A stretch of DNA of 44,451 nucleotides from Pseudomonadota bacterium (GTDB taxonomy: Bacteria; Pseudomonadota; Gammaproteobacteria; Pseudomonadales; Oleiphilaceae), in NCBI GenBank assembly GCA_002747395.1, contig PDPE01000006.1, forward strand, positions 1 to 44,451, in the 5' to 3' direction. The notes beneath the pieces were generated by a model, which searched no databases, was not told the origin of the DNA, and saw only the letters and a list, made by a program, of their open reading frames with translations. Of the stretch, positions 1-8,613 are shown piece after piece; the stretch's first letter is position 1; each line of letters opens with the position of its first letter. The position numbers were made by a program, and so were the translations under genes.

Positions 1-1
1 G

Positions 2-136
2 CGGAAAGCTGTGTATAAAGCAGCCAAAGCGAGAAATCCGAACCGCTGGAGTGGTGATACAAGAAACTGGGATTTACCGGAAGTGGTAAGCCTCAATCCG
101 GAAAAGGATCACGAGAAACTAAAAAATGTTGGGTAG
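2..136 (+). pseudogene. IS3-family transposase (integrase core), C-terminal end only
   Basis: An open frame enters from the left edge and ends at the TAG at 134-136. Its 44 residues contain ARNPNRWSGDTRNW followed by VVSLNPEK. This is the typical C-terminal tail of IS3-family OrfB transposases (rve integrase core), where a W-SG-TRNW stretch precedes LNPE. The catalytic DDE residues lie outside the window, so activity cannot be judged. The bases just after the stop run directly into a remnant of a second, oppositely oriented transposase. Family assignment rests on motif recall. Confidence 0.6.
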
Positions 137-177
137 TTGACGCGACAGGTGACTTGAAAAACACCGGAAATAAGTGT

Positions 178-306
178 CTAAAATAGGTTGACATGTTCCG
201 CTCCTTTCGCCATCGTACGCAGGTTGCACTTGTCATAGACACCAAATTGAAGCAAGATTAGTTTTAGCTTCAACCAGAGCTCGTCATTGAGCAATAGTCG
301 GGGCAT
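178..306 (-). pseudogene. IS5-family transposase remnant (N-terminal fragment)
   Basis: Read on the minus strand from the ATG at 306, the frame encodes 42 residues beginning MPRLLLNDELWLKLKLILLQ and continuing with VYDKCNLR before a stop at 178. IS5-family DDE transposases of gammaproteobacteria start in this way (MPR-L-DE-W-KL, then YDK--LR, then a VEG-LYRMR segment). Here the frame degrades just where the VEG-LYRMR segment should begin, so only the N-terminal helix region remains. It is too short to be functional. It abuts the IS3 fragment, which suggests one element interrupted the other. Confidence 0.5.
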
Positions 307-414
307 AGCAAGCTCGTTGTATAGTTGTGTGAGAACTACAATATTGCAAATTTGCTGTTTTAAATCAACAAGTTATTGCGAAGCGTCAACACGCCCTGAT
401 AAGATGAGAAAAAA

Positions 415-730
415 ATGAAATTTGAGAAATCAATAAATATATCTGCTGAACCTTCAATAGTTTTTTCGGAATATAAAAAAGTTTCAGATTGGCATAAATG
501 GGATCCAGAAACAGAAGCTGCCTCAATTGAAGGAGATAGAATGTAAATTGCCGTTTTGCAAAATTCACTTCATTCATCTAATGACGCCAATAGCTTCTGG
601 AACAAAGCTTGTTAATCAAGTGGAGTTTGCCGGGGTGCTGTCTCCGCTATTTGGACGGTTGATTGGTAAGAGTATTAGTAAAGGGCTACCGGGCTCCCTT
701 GAAGGCTTGAAAAAATACATTGAAAAATAA
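415..730 (+). pseudogene. SRPBCC-family (START/polyketide-cyclase-like) protein, internally deleted
   Basis: Two pieces of one family are visible. The first frame (ATG 415 to TAA 546, 43 residues) starts MKFEKSINISAEPSIVFSEY and continues VSDWHKWDPE, the usual first strand and helix of small SRPBCC proteins. The second piece, in another frame and ending at 730, carries VEFAGVLSPLFGRLIGKSI and GLPGSLEGLKKYIE, the usual C-terminal helix of the same family. About 45-50 residues of the middle are missing and the frame has shifted. The gene is therefore a deletion relic of a roughly 140-residue ligand-binding protein. The original ligand is unknown. Confidence 0.6.
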
Positions 731-1342
731 GCTAACAAGTTATTTCACCTGTAGAAATAAAAAAATAGTACTTTGTAAGTTATATCGGAAAAGAAAGGCT
801 GTCGCTCAGTAGTTTCCACTTCAACCGAGCGTACAAAACTTTAAAAAGGTGGCATCGGTCGTGGTGGTGGGTGTATCCAGGGTTGTGATCGAGCATTTTT
901 TCATTCTATTTGGTTGGTGCGCGTACGCTCTCTCTAATGGCAATCGTATGTGGAGTTTGGTAGTGTTTGTTCGGGTTGTATTTGGGGGCAAATGCGGGTT
1001 TAACCTGACCAAATAATGAAGGCGACGCTTGGCGGCGCGCCTTACTATGAGGTGGCTATTGATGAAGAACAATCAGCCAATTCCGAACTGCTTCACACCA
1101 CCGAGCTGATCGGGTTCGTGACAATTACTGATCAGGGGTTGATGTGATTGACCGGCAGAGGCCGACATGATCTGCCTGTAGAATTGAAGTGTCTGAACCC
1201 AAATAAAACAGCCTTTTTGTATTTTTTGTAACACTGTTCAAAAAGGCTGTTGCTCACCATTTCCGTGCACAGGAGCGTCTTTTTGCTGCGTATTCGAATG
1301 CGTCTTCCAAACCGGACTTCCAATTATTCAGGAATTCAGCAT
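731..1342. other. Gene-poor stretch with a small ORF fragment and a hairpin
   Basis: No convincing gene was found in these 612 bases. A 43-codon frame at 1016-1147 (+) encodes a protein-like stretch (GGAPYYEVAIDEEQ, then ELLHTTELIGFVTI) that I do not recognise. It has no clear ribosome-binding site and may be a scrap of a lost gene. The rest, apart from the hairpin at 1207-1251, shows no recognisable structure. With the IS and SRPBCC debris to its left, the region looks like decaying accessory DNA. Confidence 0.4.
1207..1251. terminator. 13-bp perfect inverted repeat (possible bidirectional terminator)
   Basis: AACAGCCTTTTTG at 1207-1219 is exactly mirrored by CAAAAAGGCTGTT at 1239-1251, with a 19-base loop. 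The stem ends in a T or A run on either strand, so it could stop transcription in both directions. It lies downstream of the minus-strand DUF1127 gene (stop at 1343). It could instead be the end of a lost mobile element. Confidence 0.45.
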
Positions 1343-1582
1343 CTATCTGGTTGGCAGATCCCAATAGCCTCTTCTGATTTCTTCATGTACGTCACTGCGT
1401 GAAAGGCCGATATCCCTGAGTTGATATTCGGTGAGTGTGGCGAGAAGTCTTCTTTCTCTGGCTACCTGGTTGGCGATCAGGATGCGATTGAATATTTCCC
1501 TGATTTTTTTCAGTGCCCGTTCAAACAAGGGTTTGATATCTACTGAAACAAGATGTGAAGTGCCAAGAGTATTCGTAGTCAT
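1343..1582 (-). CDS. DUF1127 (YjiS-like) small basic protein
   Basis: A 79-residue protein. Its C-terminal part reads RRLLATLTEYQLRDIGLSR followed by DVHEEIRRGYW. This is the DUF1127 signature (L--L-D--LRDIGLSR-D). Members are small proteins of proteobacteria that resemble the arginine-rich regulator YjiS; some have been tied to phosphate, RNA or stress regulation, and the biochemical role is generally unsettled. An AAGGA box lies about 8 bases before the ATG on the minus strand. The gene is divergent from the MocR-type regulator at 1895. E. coli also has a DUF1127 gene (yjiS) next to a MocR gene (yjiR). A shared array of putative operator motifs lies between the two genes, so co-regulation is likely but inferred. 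Confidence 0.85.
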   Translation of the reverse strand: MTTNTLGTSHLVSVDIKPLFERALKKIREIFNRILIANQVARERRLLATLTEYQLRDIGLSRSDVHEEIRRGYWDLPTR

Positions 1583-1675
1583 TGCAGTATTCCTTCGAGA
1601 AAGTCAGGATTTCTATTTGATGTCATCTATTATAGAAAAAACGGTGAAGCGTAACAGATGCAGGTGATATCTTTA

Positions 1676-1872
1676 TTACGCAGTACAGATTGCCTCTGAT
1701 ATGTGCTGTATCGGCGTGAATTTGACAGTACTGTATTGTTTGTTAGAATCTGTACTGTTTGTATCTCTTTGTTACTCGATAAGTAATGGATAGCATACTG
1801 AAATTAATATGAAAAACGTGCTTTTTTACCAAACAATACAGACTATTGCTTTGTGTAAACTGTACTGCTTTA
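1676..1872. promoter_or_regulatory. Array of CTGTAYTGYTT-type motifs (probable MocR operator region)
   Basis: Five related motifs lie between the divergent genes. They are CTGTACTGCGTAA on the minus strand at 1676-1688, CTGTATTGTTTGT on plus at 1731-1743, CTGTACTGTTTGT on plus at 1750-1762, CTGTATTGTTT on minus at 1831-1841, and CTGTACTGCTTTA on plus at 1860-1872. Copies two and three are direct repeats 19 bp apart. Copy two overlaps a 10-bp palindrome, ACAGTACTGT at 1725-1734. The last copy ends about 20 bases before the regulator's start codon. MocR regulators usually bind direct or inverted repeats in the region shared with a divergent gene, so autoregulation is the simplest reading. Confidence 0.6.
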
Positions 1873-1894
1873 ACTACAAGGTGGCGACTGTTTT

Positions 1895-3346
1895 ATGACG
1901 GAAAAATCAAGTCATTCTCACGAAAACCGGTTGTACGCAAAACTGGCTGATCAGATACAGGAATACATACGCGAGTCCGTGTATCGTGCCAATGAAAAAC
2001 TGCCTTCGGTTCGAACCTTGGCGAAAACCCATAACGTAAGTATTTCAACAGCGGTGGCTGCCTATAATCATCTGGAAGATAAAGGTGTAATATTTGCCCG
2101 GCCAAAATCCGGGTATTTTGTCAAACAGGCGGAGCAGAGAAATGTCAGGGCACCAAGGATCGGCCAGGAATCGACCTTGCCTGCGGAAGTGTCTTCCATG
2201 CAACGTGTCATGGAAATCATGCGTGACTCCAGTGATCCGTCCTTTGTCAATTTTGGCGCAGCCGTTCCCAGCCCGGACTTGCCGGTTATCAGGCAATTAA
2301 AAAAAATATTTGCCCAAAAAGTACGCAGTGAACCGTTTTTGGGCATAGGTTATGATTCGCCCAAAGGTAATAATCCGTTAAGAAGGCAACTGGCTCGACG
2401 AGCGGTGGATGCTGGCGTACATGTGTCGCCGGAGGAAATTGTTATAACACCCGGTTGTCAGGGCGGTATTGGTTTGTGTTTGAGAATACTGACCAAACCG
2501 GGAGACATTATTGCCGTTGAATCACCCTGCTACTATGGATTATTGCAGTTGATCGAGGCGCTGGGCCTGAAAGCGGTTGAAATACCGTCAGATGCGGAAA
2601 CAGGCATCAGTATTGAAGCGCTCCAGATGGCACTGGAACAATGGCCGATCAAAGCAGTGTTGACGATTCCCTGTTTTAACAACCCGGTGGGAGCGTTAAT
2701 GCCGGAGAGAAATAAAAAGCGGCTGGCAGACCTCGTCGAACAGCATGGTATTCCACTGATTGAAGACGATATTTACGGTGACCTTTGTTACTCGGATACG
2801 CGTCCCAAAGCTGTAAAATCCTACGATACGGAGGGTAATGTACTTTTGTGCTCTTCAGTCTCGAAAACATTGGAGCCACAGTTGGGGGTGGGTTGGGTTT
2901 TGCCCGGTCGTTATCAGGATCAAATCGAGTATGAGTTGTTTCTTACCAGTGTAACCAGTTTCAGGCTGCCTCAACTGGCTGTGGCAGAACTATTGGCTCA
3001 TGGTGGATATGATCGTCACCTCAGGTACGCCAGAGAAGTGTATCGACAACGCCGTGATCACCTTACAGAGCTGGTTGCGGAGCATTTCCCCAAAGGCACA
3101 AAAATGTCGCAACCAAAGGGAGGTTTTGTTGCGTGGATTCAATTACCCGGTGCAATCAGTTCTACGAAATTGTATATTCAGGCCAGAGAGCAGGGGGTGT
3201 TGATTGCGCCGGGAGAGATTTTTTCATCCAACCCCAAGAAATTTCCCCATTCAATTCGGATCAGTTATGCCTGTGCCTGGACACCGCAGCGTGAGGAAGC
3301 GATCAAACTGGTTGGTGAATTGGCCAGAAGTAGTAACGGAGCCTGA
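1895..3346 (+). CDS. MocR/PdxR-type regulator: GntR winged helix fused to aminotransferase fold
   Basis: The protein has 483 residues. Residues about 10-75 form a GntR winged helix-turn-helix (YAKLADQIQEYIRESVYRAN, LPSVRTLAKTHNVSISTAVA, then LEDKGVIFARPKSGYFV). Residues about 115-480 form a fold-type-I aminotransferase domain (IVITPGCQGGI, PCFNNPVG, IEDDIYGDL, and SSVSKTLEPQLGVGW with the PLP-binding lysine). MocR proteins are transcription factors that use PLP as an effector ligand and are not usually metabolic enzymes. An AAGGTGG box lies about 13 bases before the ATG. The pairing with DUF1127 resembles E. coli yjiR/yjiS. pdxH lies 1.9 kb downstream, convergent, so a link to vitamin B6 is possible but unproven. 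The regulated genes are unknown apart from the likely divergent partner. Confidence 0.85.
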   Translation: MTEKSSHSHENRLYAKLADQIQEYIRESVYRANEKLPSVRTLAKTHNVSISTAVAAYNHLEDKGVIFARPKSGYFVKQAEQRNVRAPRIGQESTLPAEVSSMQRVMEIMRDSSDPSFVNFGAAVPSPDLPVIRQLKKIFAQKVRSEPFLGIGYDSPKGNNPLRRQLARRAVDAGVHVSPEEIVITPGCQGGIGLCLRILTKPGDIIAVESPCYYGLLQLIEALGLKAVEIPSDAETGISIEALQMALEQWPIKAVLTIPCFNNPVGALMPERNKKRLADLVEQHGIPLIEDDIYGDLCYSDTRPKAVKSYDTEGNVLLCSSVSKTLEPQLGVGWVLPGRYQDQIEYELFLTSVTSFRLPQLAVAELLAHGGYDRHLRYAREVYRQRRDHLTELVAEHFPKGTKMSQPKGGFVAWIQLPGAISSTKLYIQAREQGVLIAPGEIFSSNPKKFPHSIRISYACAWTPQREEAIKLVGELARSSNGA

Positions 3347-3529
3347 AAAATCAAGCCGGTGCAATGCCAAATACTATCACAGCCAGGGGGGGTCTGTTGT
3401 GTCACGAGTTATTCGAGCATAATTTGGCAATGGTGAAAATGAGTAAATTGTTGCTATTTCGTGCGTGCAAATCTGTTCAATAACGCCCATAATGGTAGCG
3501 TCTGATAACAAAATGGAAGTGCAGCTTCG

Positions 3530-5128
3530 TTGAATAATAAAAAGGGCAAAGACTCAATCACCGTTGATCAGTTTAAAGAAGGGTTTCAAAACTTCCAACG
3601 TGTCTTTCACAACGCTGTTGACCCTGTTCTTTTGATTTCCGGTGAGCGCCTCCTGAACTGTAATGATGCCGCTGTCGCTATGCTGGAAGCGGAGAACAGG
3701 GTTGATGTATTGTCCATGCATCCTTCCGAGATTTCGCCCGTAGATCAACCTGATGGTGAAAACTCGTTTGATAAGGCGAATCGAATGATTCATCTCGCAC
3801 TCAAAAACGGTTTCCACCGTTTCGAATGGGTGCATAAGAAAATGACCGGGGAATTATTCTCCGTTGAGGTGTCGCTGACTGTCATTGAGCTGGGTGGTCA
3901 GGAGGTGCTGCATGCGCTTTGGAAAGATTTGACAGTCCAGAAGAATATTGAAGAATCACTCAGAACAGCGTTGCACAAGGCAGAATCTGCCAATCAGGTA
4001 AAAAACCGCTTCCTTTCTCAAATGAGCCATGAATTGCGTACACCTTTGAATGCGATTCTTGGTTTTGCCCAGTTGTTGGAAATGGAAAGCGATGACCACT
4101 TCAATGACGACCAGAAGGAGTATGTTCAGGAGATTTTGCGTGGCGGCAGGTGCCTGCTTGATATGGTCAACGAGCTGCTGGATCTGTCAGGTCTGGAGAC
4201 CGACACGGCTGAGCTGCAGCTTGGGGATGTGCCTGTTCAAAAACTGATTTCAGACAGCCTGAAGACAATAGAACAAAGACAAAATTTATCAGATACACTG
4301 TCTTTAATCGTTGAGCCGATTGCCGAGGATATTGATTTTATCTATGCTGATTTTAATCGAACCAGGCAAATTCTGGTTAACCTGATTTCCAATGCCATCA
4401 AATGTACAGGAGGCAAGGGGGAAATTGTAATAAGCTGCCGTAAAATGCCGGACGGTATGTTGCGAATCAGTATTAAAAATGCAGGTGTGAGTGCTTTATT
4501 CTCTCGCCAGAAGGATCTTTTTCAGCCTTCTTATAAAGTCAAATCGAACGATGCTTCTGCGGATGTGGCAGGGGCAGGGTTAGCCATTTCCCGCTCTCTG
4601 GTAAAGCTCATGTCCGGGAGAATCGGGCATGTAATCTCTGAAAAATCAGGCAGTACATTCTGGGTTGAATTACCACTGATCGTTACCTCGAACCAACACA
4701 AAAAGTTTTCAGGTGAGGGCGGCTCAAAAGCTGCTGATCTCGCGGTAGAGGGAAAAGTGCTCTATATCGAGGATAATCTGGTAAATGCGGCATTGATGAA
4801 GAATTTCTTCTCCGGCTCTGACCAGATTACCTATTTATGGGCTGAAGATGCAGAGGATGGTATAGAAATAGCAAGAAGAGAACTGCCGGATCTGATTCTG
4901 CTGGATATTCACCTGCCGGGTATTAATGGATGGGAAGCTCTGAAAATACTCAAATCAATGCCCGAAACCACGGATGTGCCCGTGGTCGCAATTAGTGCCG
5001 GTTCTGAAGACGAAGATATTGCCAAAGGAAAGGCGGCCGGATTCACCTATTATCTCGGAAAACCTGTTGATTTTGACAAGCTGACTGAAATTATAAACAG
5101 TGTTTTTGAACAGGTTTTCAAGGTGTAA
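3530..5128 (+). CDS. Hybrid sensor histidine kinase: PAS, HisKA, HATPase, receiver
   Basis: The likely start is the TTG at 3530, preceded by GGAAG about 10 bases upstream; no in-frame ATG precedes it. Residues about 20-140 form a PAS-type sensor (FHNAVDPVLLISGERLLNCN, then ALWKDLTVQKNIEESL). HisKA is at 160-220 with the phospho-acceptor H167 in FLSQMSHELRTPLN. A HATPase domain spans 270-385 with an N box (ILVNLISNAIKCTG) and a G2-like GAGLAISRSL. A receiver domain spans 408-530 (IEDN; phospho-acceptor D459 in LLLDIHLP; lysine in LGKPVDF). No membrane segment is seen, so it is cytosolic. The usual DxGxG of the G1 box reads NAGVSA, which may weaken ATP binding. No separate response regulator is adjacent, so output may pass through its own receiver. 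Confidence 0.85.
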   Translation: MNNKKGKDSITVDQFKEGFQNFQRVFHNAVDPVLLISGERLLNCNDAAVAMLEAENRVDVLSMHPSEISPVDQPDGENSFDKANRMIHLALKNGFHRFEWVHKKMTGELFSVEVSLTVIELGGQEVLHALWKDLTVQKNIEESLRTALHKAESANQVKNRFLSQMSHELRTPLNAILGFAQLLEMESDDHFNDDQKEYVQEILRGGRCLLDMVNELLDLSGLETDTAELQLGDVPVQKLISDSLKTIEQRQNLSDTLSLIVEPIAEDIDFIYADFNRTRQILVNLISNAIKCTGGKGEIVISCRKMPDGMLRISIKNAGVSALFSRQKDLFQPSYKVKSNDASADVAGAGLAISRSLVKLMSGRIGHVISEKSGSTFWVELPLIVTSNQHKKFSGEGGSKAADLAVEGKVLYIEDNLVNAALMKNFFSGSDQITYLWAEDAEDGIEIARRELPDLILLDIHLPGINGWEALKILKSMPETTDVPVVAISAGSEDEDIAKGKAAGFTYYLGKPVDFDKLTEIINSVFEQVFKV

Positions 5129-5138
5129 TCTGTGGCGG

Positions 5139-5164
5139 CCGTTCTTGAAAACCGTTCTTGAAAA
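5139..5164. repeat. 13-bp tandem duplication
   Basis: CCGTTCTTGAAAA occurs twice head to tail (5139-5151 and 5152-5164) in the short gap between the convergent kinase and pdxH genes. It is one of several unrelated short tandem duplications in this window. Confidence 0.85.
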
Positions 5165-5222
5165 CAGATATTGGAAACCATAGCTTCAAGGCAGCTTGTA
5201 TGGCAATTGACCGGCTTCATTT

Positions 5223-5885
5223 TCAGGGTGCGAGCCGCCGGATACGCCATTGCTCGGGTTCACAGCCGGTTTGGTCATCCGTTTCCTGGGAGCTGTAGCT
5301 GAATCTGTCATGCAAGCGGTTTTCACGTCCTTGCCAAAACTCCATAGTAACAGGTTTTACCCGGTAGCCTCCCCAGAAACCAGGTAAGGGGACGTCACCC
5401 TGGTTAAATTTTTCTTTCATTTTGGCGAAACTGGTTTCCAAAAACTGCCGGGATGTAATTTCCTCACTTTGCTGACTGCACCACGCACCCAACTGGCTTC
5501 CCCTGGGGCGAGAAGAGAAATACTTGAGTGACTCGGCAGTGCTGATTTTTTCGCTGATTCCTTCAATTTTGATTTGTCGATTTAATTGAAGCCAGGAAAA
5601 CAACAAGGCAACCTGGTTATTTTGTTTGATGTCTCTGGCCTTTTTGCTGCCATAGTTTGTGAAAAACACAAACCCCCTGTAGTCGAACAGTTTTAATAGT
5701 ACCGTCCTTGCGGAAGGTCTGCCGTTTGCGTCAGCAGTGGCAAGGGTCATTGCGTTTGGGTCGATGATTTCTGCGTTGCAGGCTTGCCCAAACCAGAGTT
5801 CAAACTGGTCAACCGGGTTGGATGCCAGGTCTTCACGGCTTAACCCCTTGCTCATATATTCTCTTCGAATTTCACCAATATCCAT
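5223..5885 (-). CDS. pdxH: Pyridoxamine 5'-phosphate oxidase
   Basis: This FMN-dependent cytosolic enzyme oxidises pyridoxine or pyridoxamine 5'-phosphate to pyridoxal 5'-phosphate, the last step of vitamin B6 cofactor synthesis. The protein has 220 residues, the family's normal length. It carries the PdxH landmarks: [15 protein letters not shown] at the start, [36 protein letters not shown] (FMN binding), [32 protein letters not shown], and the C-terminal [18 protein letters not shown] with a final WRIRRLAP that forms the substrate site. It is transcribed alone and converges with the histidine kinase. A 14-bp repeat array lies upstream. Confidence 0.97.
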   Translation of the reverse strand: MDIGEIRREYMSKGLSREDLASNPVDQFELWFGQACNAEIIDPNAMTLATADANGRPSARTVLLKLFDYRGFVFFTNYGSKKARDIKQNNQVALLFSWLQLNRQIKIEGISEKISTAESLKYFSSRPRGSQLGAWCSQQSEEITSRQFLETSFAKMKEKFNQGDVPLPGFWGGYRVKPVTMEFWQGRENRLHDRFSYSSQETDDQTGCEPEQWRIRRLAP

Positions 5886-5939
5886 GATTATTTATCGCCT
5901 TAACACTGATGTGTAACCTGTATCTGAAAAAGTGAGGCT

Positions 5940-5981
5940 CCGGTATGCCAATGTCGGTATGCCAATGCCGGTATGCCAATG
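5940..5981. repeat. 14-bp tandem repeat, three copies
   Basis: CCGGTATGCCAATG, TCGGTATGCCAATG and CCGGTATGCCAATG lie head to tail at 5940-5953, 5954-5967 and 5968-5981, upstream of pdxH (start at 5885 on the minus strand). The single difference lies at the first base of the second unit. It may fall within the pdxH promoter region or only act as spacer. Confidence 0.9.
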
Positions 5982-6136
5982 AAAGTTGCATATGGTGGCC
6001 GTTGCTGTTTTACGTGGATTGAGCCATTTTTTGTGGATGGTACATAAAGCTGTTGACGAATGCTATGGTATACACGAATAGTATGCAGTAAAAATGTGCG
6101 CAGGAAAGATGTATAACTCGGCAGACCAGAGGCTGA

Positions 6137-8590
6137 ATGACGAATCAATTTTTTGAAACAATCCGGTTAACCCGGCAAGACAATACACGTTTTCTGGTTG
6201 TTGTAGAAGGCAATCGAGCCTGTTCGGTTCGTGCAGTGAGAAGATTGCTGGACGAGACAAAGCTGGAGTACCAGTGGGTGTCCGGTCGTGGATGGGAACC
6301 TGATAACGGGGGTGATGAGCGTTGGCATGAGATGCAGTTGACCAGGTCGCAACGACTTGGCGCCGCAGACATCAAACAATTACTTGGTTCAGAGACAGCC
6401 ACACTGGTTTACGATTTGTATGACGAATTTGACCCGGATGTGCTGGGTATTATTTCAGGCCTCATATCGGGCGGCCGGGGTTTGTTTCTGCTTGTGCCTC
6501 CGCGCAGGCAGTGGGGTGAACTGAAAAACCGTTGTCATCAGAGAATAGCCAGTTACCCTTACACCAGTGAACAGGGGAGACCGAATACTTTTTTGCGCAT
6601 GCTTGCCCGTTTGTCAGTGAAGTCTGGCATTTTTTGGGGCCATGCGACCGAAAAGGGCATCGATTGGGCTGAAATTGCCGGGAATAGTGGTTCTGCAAAC
6701 CCGGAGGTGACACCAGGTATCCTTTGCGACTCTTCGGAATTGGACGTTAGCCGACCATTCAGCCAATTCGCGATAAATCGCGAGCAAGATACTGTGGTCA
6801 AAACAGTGGTGAACCAGGTTGTCGCCAAAAAACGCGACCCTGTTATTCTCACTGCAAACAGGGGGCGGGGCAAAAGCTATGCGATGGGTATAGCAGCCTC
6901 GTTGTTATGCCAGGGCGGGGCGTATAGAATTGTTGTCTGCTCCTCTCGCCCTGCCAGTGTTGCCACCGTTTTCAACAGTTTTATCTGTTGCGCAAAAACA
7001 GGGCGATACCAGAGAAAATCCGAAACCGAATTACGCCATATCAACTCAGATGGACAGAAAAGTTCCCTCGAATACTGGTCACCGGACAGGTTGCTGAATG
7101 AAAGGCCGACTCTGGATCTGTTGATTGTTGACGAGGCTGCGACCCTTCCGGTGTTTATACTGAAACAGCTTCTGGACGGCTTCTATCCCGTTGTGTTTTC
7201 CACCACAGTGCATGGTTACGAAGGTGCGGGCAAAGGGTTTGCCATCAATTTTAAAAAACACCTGTTCGAAACCTGCGCACACTGGCATGAGCTGACCCTT
7301 TCTACTCCGGTGAGATGGGCTGCAAATGACACACTCGAATCAATTTTGTTTGATGCCCTGCTGCTGGATGCCGAGGCAGCGGAAATAACGCCGGATAAAC
7401 TCCGCCTCGTTAACAATGGCGAAGAGAAAACTGGCAGCATAATTAGCGACAAAATCAGCTACCGGGAGTGGCGGGTACCGGATATGGCCGGTATCTGTAC
7501 CAGCACTCCGGCGGGGTCGCTTCCGAAGATGAGTGCAGCATGGGATGATAATGAATTACGGCAGATATTCGGTCTGCTGATCCAGGCTCACTATCAAACC
7601 CGGCCCCTGGATTTGATGAGGTTGCTCGATATTCCCGGTCAACGACTGGTTATTGCGACTTTTTGTGGCATGGTGGTCGGTGTGCTCTGGGCAGTGGAGG
7701 AGGGGGGGTATCAGGGTGCTGATCAGCTGGAAGAGCAAATCTGGTCAGGCAAGCGAAGACCGGCCGGACACCTGGTTCCACATTCTCTGGTTTGCCATGA
7801 AGGGTTCCGATCGGTGGTTTCCCTGTCCAGCTTGCGTATTACCCGTATTGTAGTGCATCCGGCGCTGCAGGGCCGTGGTATTGGCTCGGCAATGGTCGAC
7901 CGGCTCCATGATTTGGCAAAATGTGACTATGACTACCTGTCAACCAGCTATGCCTTAACCTCTGATGTCCTTTCTTTCTGGCATAAAAACAGATTTCAAT
8001 TGCTCAGAATCGGTGTACAGCCGGATAATATATCGGGCCTGCATTCCTGCATGATGGGGATGACGACAAGCAAGCGAGCGACCGACCTTTTTCAGCGAGT
8101 CAGCCGAAAACTCGGCTGGCAGCTCCCACTCAACCTGTTAACCGGTTTGGCGAATTTGGAACCGGCCGTTGTGATTCATTTTTTTTTGACACTGCCAGCC
8201 AGGCCGCTGGAAGAAGTCGTCAAGCCGGAGGTGATCAGTGATGTCAGGGCCTTTGCCTTTGGAAACCGGAGCTACGAAACCTGTCAGCAATCGCTCTGGT
8301 TATACAGTTGGAGCAACCTGTTCAGGCCGGTGGCCGTTAAAAGTGGCGAGGTTAAAGGTGGCAAGATTAAAAGTGGCAAGAATGATATGAACGATGATGC
8401 CTTTGGTCAGAATGGGCCTGCTATCAAACCGGGTGCCATAGAACTGAGCATGATTCAGTTGAACTTGCTCGTAGCACGGGTGGTGATGGGCAGGCCTTGG
8501 GCCCGGGTCGTGGAGCTAACCGGGCTTGATGGAAAAAAACAGTGTGTGAATATACTGCGCGACCTGTTTAAAAAATCCCCGACCGGTTAG
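6137..8590 (+). CDS. tmcA: tRNA(Met) cytidine acetyltransferase TmcA
   Basis: TmcA uses ATP and acetyl-CoA to make N4-acetylcytidine at the wobble base of elongator tRNA-Met, which prevents misreading of Ile codons. The 817-residue protein has the N-terminal TmcA domain, an RNA-helicase-like module with Walker A TANRGRGKS (239-247) and Walker B LLIVDEAATLP with D332/E333, a GNAT acetyltransferase module near 570-590 (RIVVHPALQGRGIGSAMV), and a C-terminal tRNA-binding part. It is longer than the E. coli protein (about 670 residues). Part of the excess is a lysine/glycine-rich tail segment at residues 734-748 made by a 15-bp DNA repeat. It converges with the crotonase gene 23 bp downstream. Confidence 0.93.
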   Translation: MTNQFFETIRLTRQDNTRFLVVVEGNRACSVRAVRRLLDETKLEYQWVSGRGWEPDNGGDERWHEMQLTRSQRLGAADIKQLLGSETATLVYDLYDEFDPDVLGIISGLISGGRGLFLLVPPRRQWGELKNRCHQRIASYPYTSEQGRPNTFLRMLARLSVKSGIFWGHATEKGIDWAEIAGNSGSANPEVTPGILCDSSELDVSRPFSQFAINREQDTVVKTVVNQVVAKKRDPVILTANRGRGKSYAMGIAASLLCQGGAYRIVVCSSRPASVATVFNSFICCAKTGRYQRKSETELRHINSDGQKSSLEYWSPDRLLNERPTLDLLIVDEAATLPVFILKQLLDGFYPVVFSTTVHGYEGAGKGFAINFKKHLFETCAHWHELTLSTPVRWAANDTLESILFDALLLDAEAAEITPDKLRLVNNGEEKTGSIISDKISYREWRVPDMAGICTSTPAGSLPKMSAAWDDNELRQIFGLLIQAHYQTRPLDLMRLLDIPGQRLVIATFCGMVVGVLWAVEEGGYQGADQLEEQIWSGKRRPAGHLVPHSLVCHEGFRSVVSLSSLRITRIVVHPALQGRGIGSAMVDRLHDLAKCDYDYLSTSYALTSDVLSFWHKNRFQLLRIGVQPDNISGLHSCMMGMTTSKRATDLFQRVSRKLGWQLPLNLLTGLANLEPAVVIHFFLTLPARPLEEVVKPEVISDVRAFAFGNRSYETCQQSLWLYSWSNLFRPVAVKSGEVKGGKIKSGKNDMNDDAFGQNGPAIKPGAIELSMIQLNLLVARVVMGRPWARVVELTGLDGKKQCVNILRDLFKKSPTG
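8336..8380. repeat. 15-bp in-frame tandem repeat inside tmcA, three copies
   Basis: The units are GTTAAAAGTGGCGAG, GTTAAAGGTGGCAAG and ATTAAAAGTGGCAAG at 8336-8350, 8351-8365 and 8366-8380. They translate as VKSGE, VKGGK and IKSGK. The unit is a multiple of three, so the frame is kept and the protein gains a basic, flexible insert between its acetyltransferase core and its C-terminus. Confidence 0.9.
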
Positions 8591-8613
8591 CTGAAAAATA
8601 GCCGTAACGAGTG

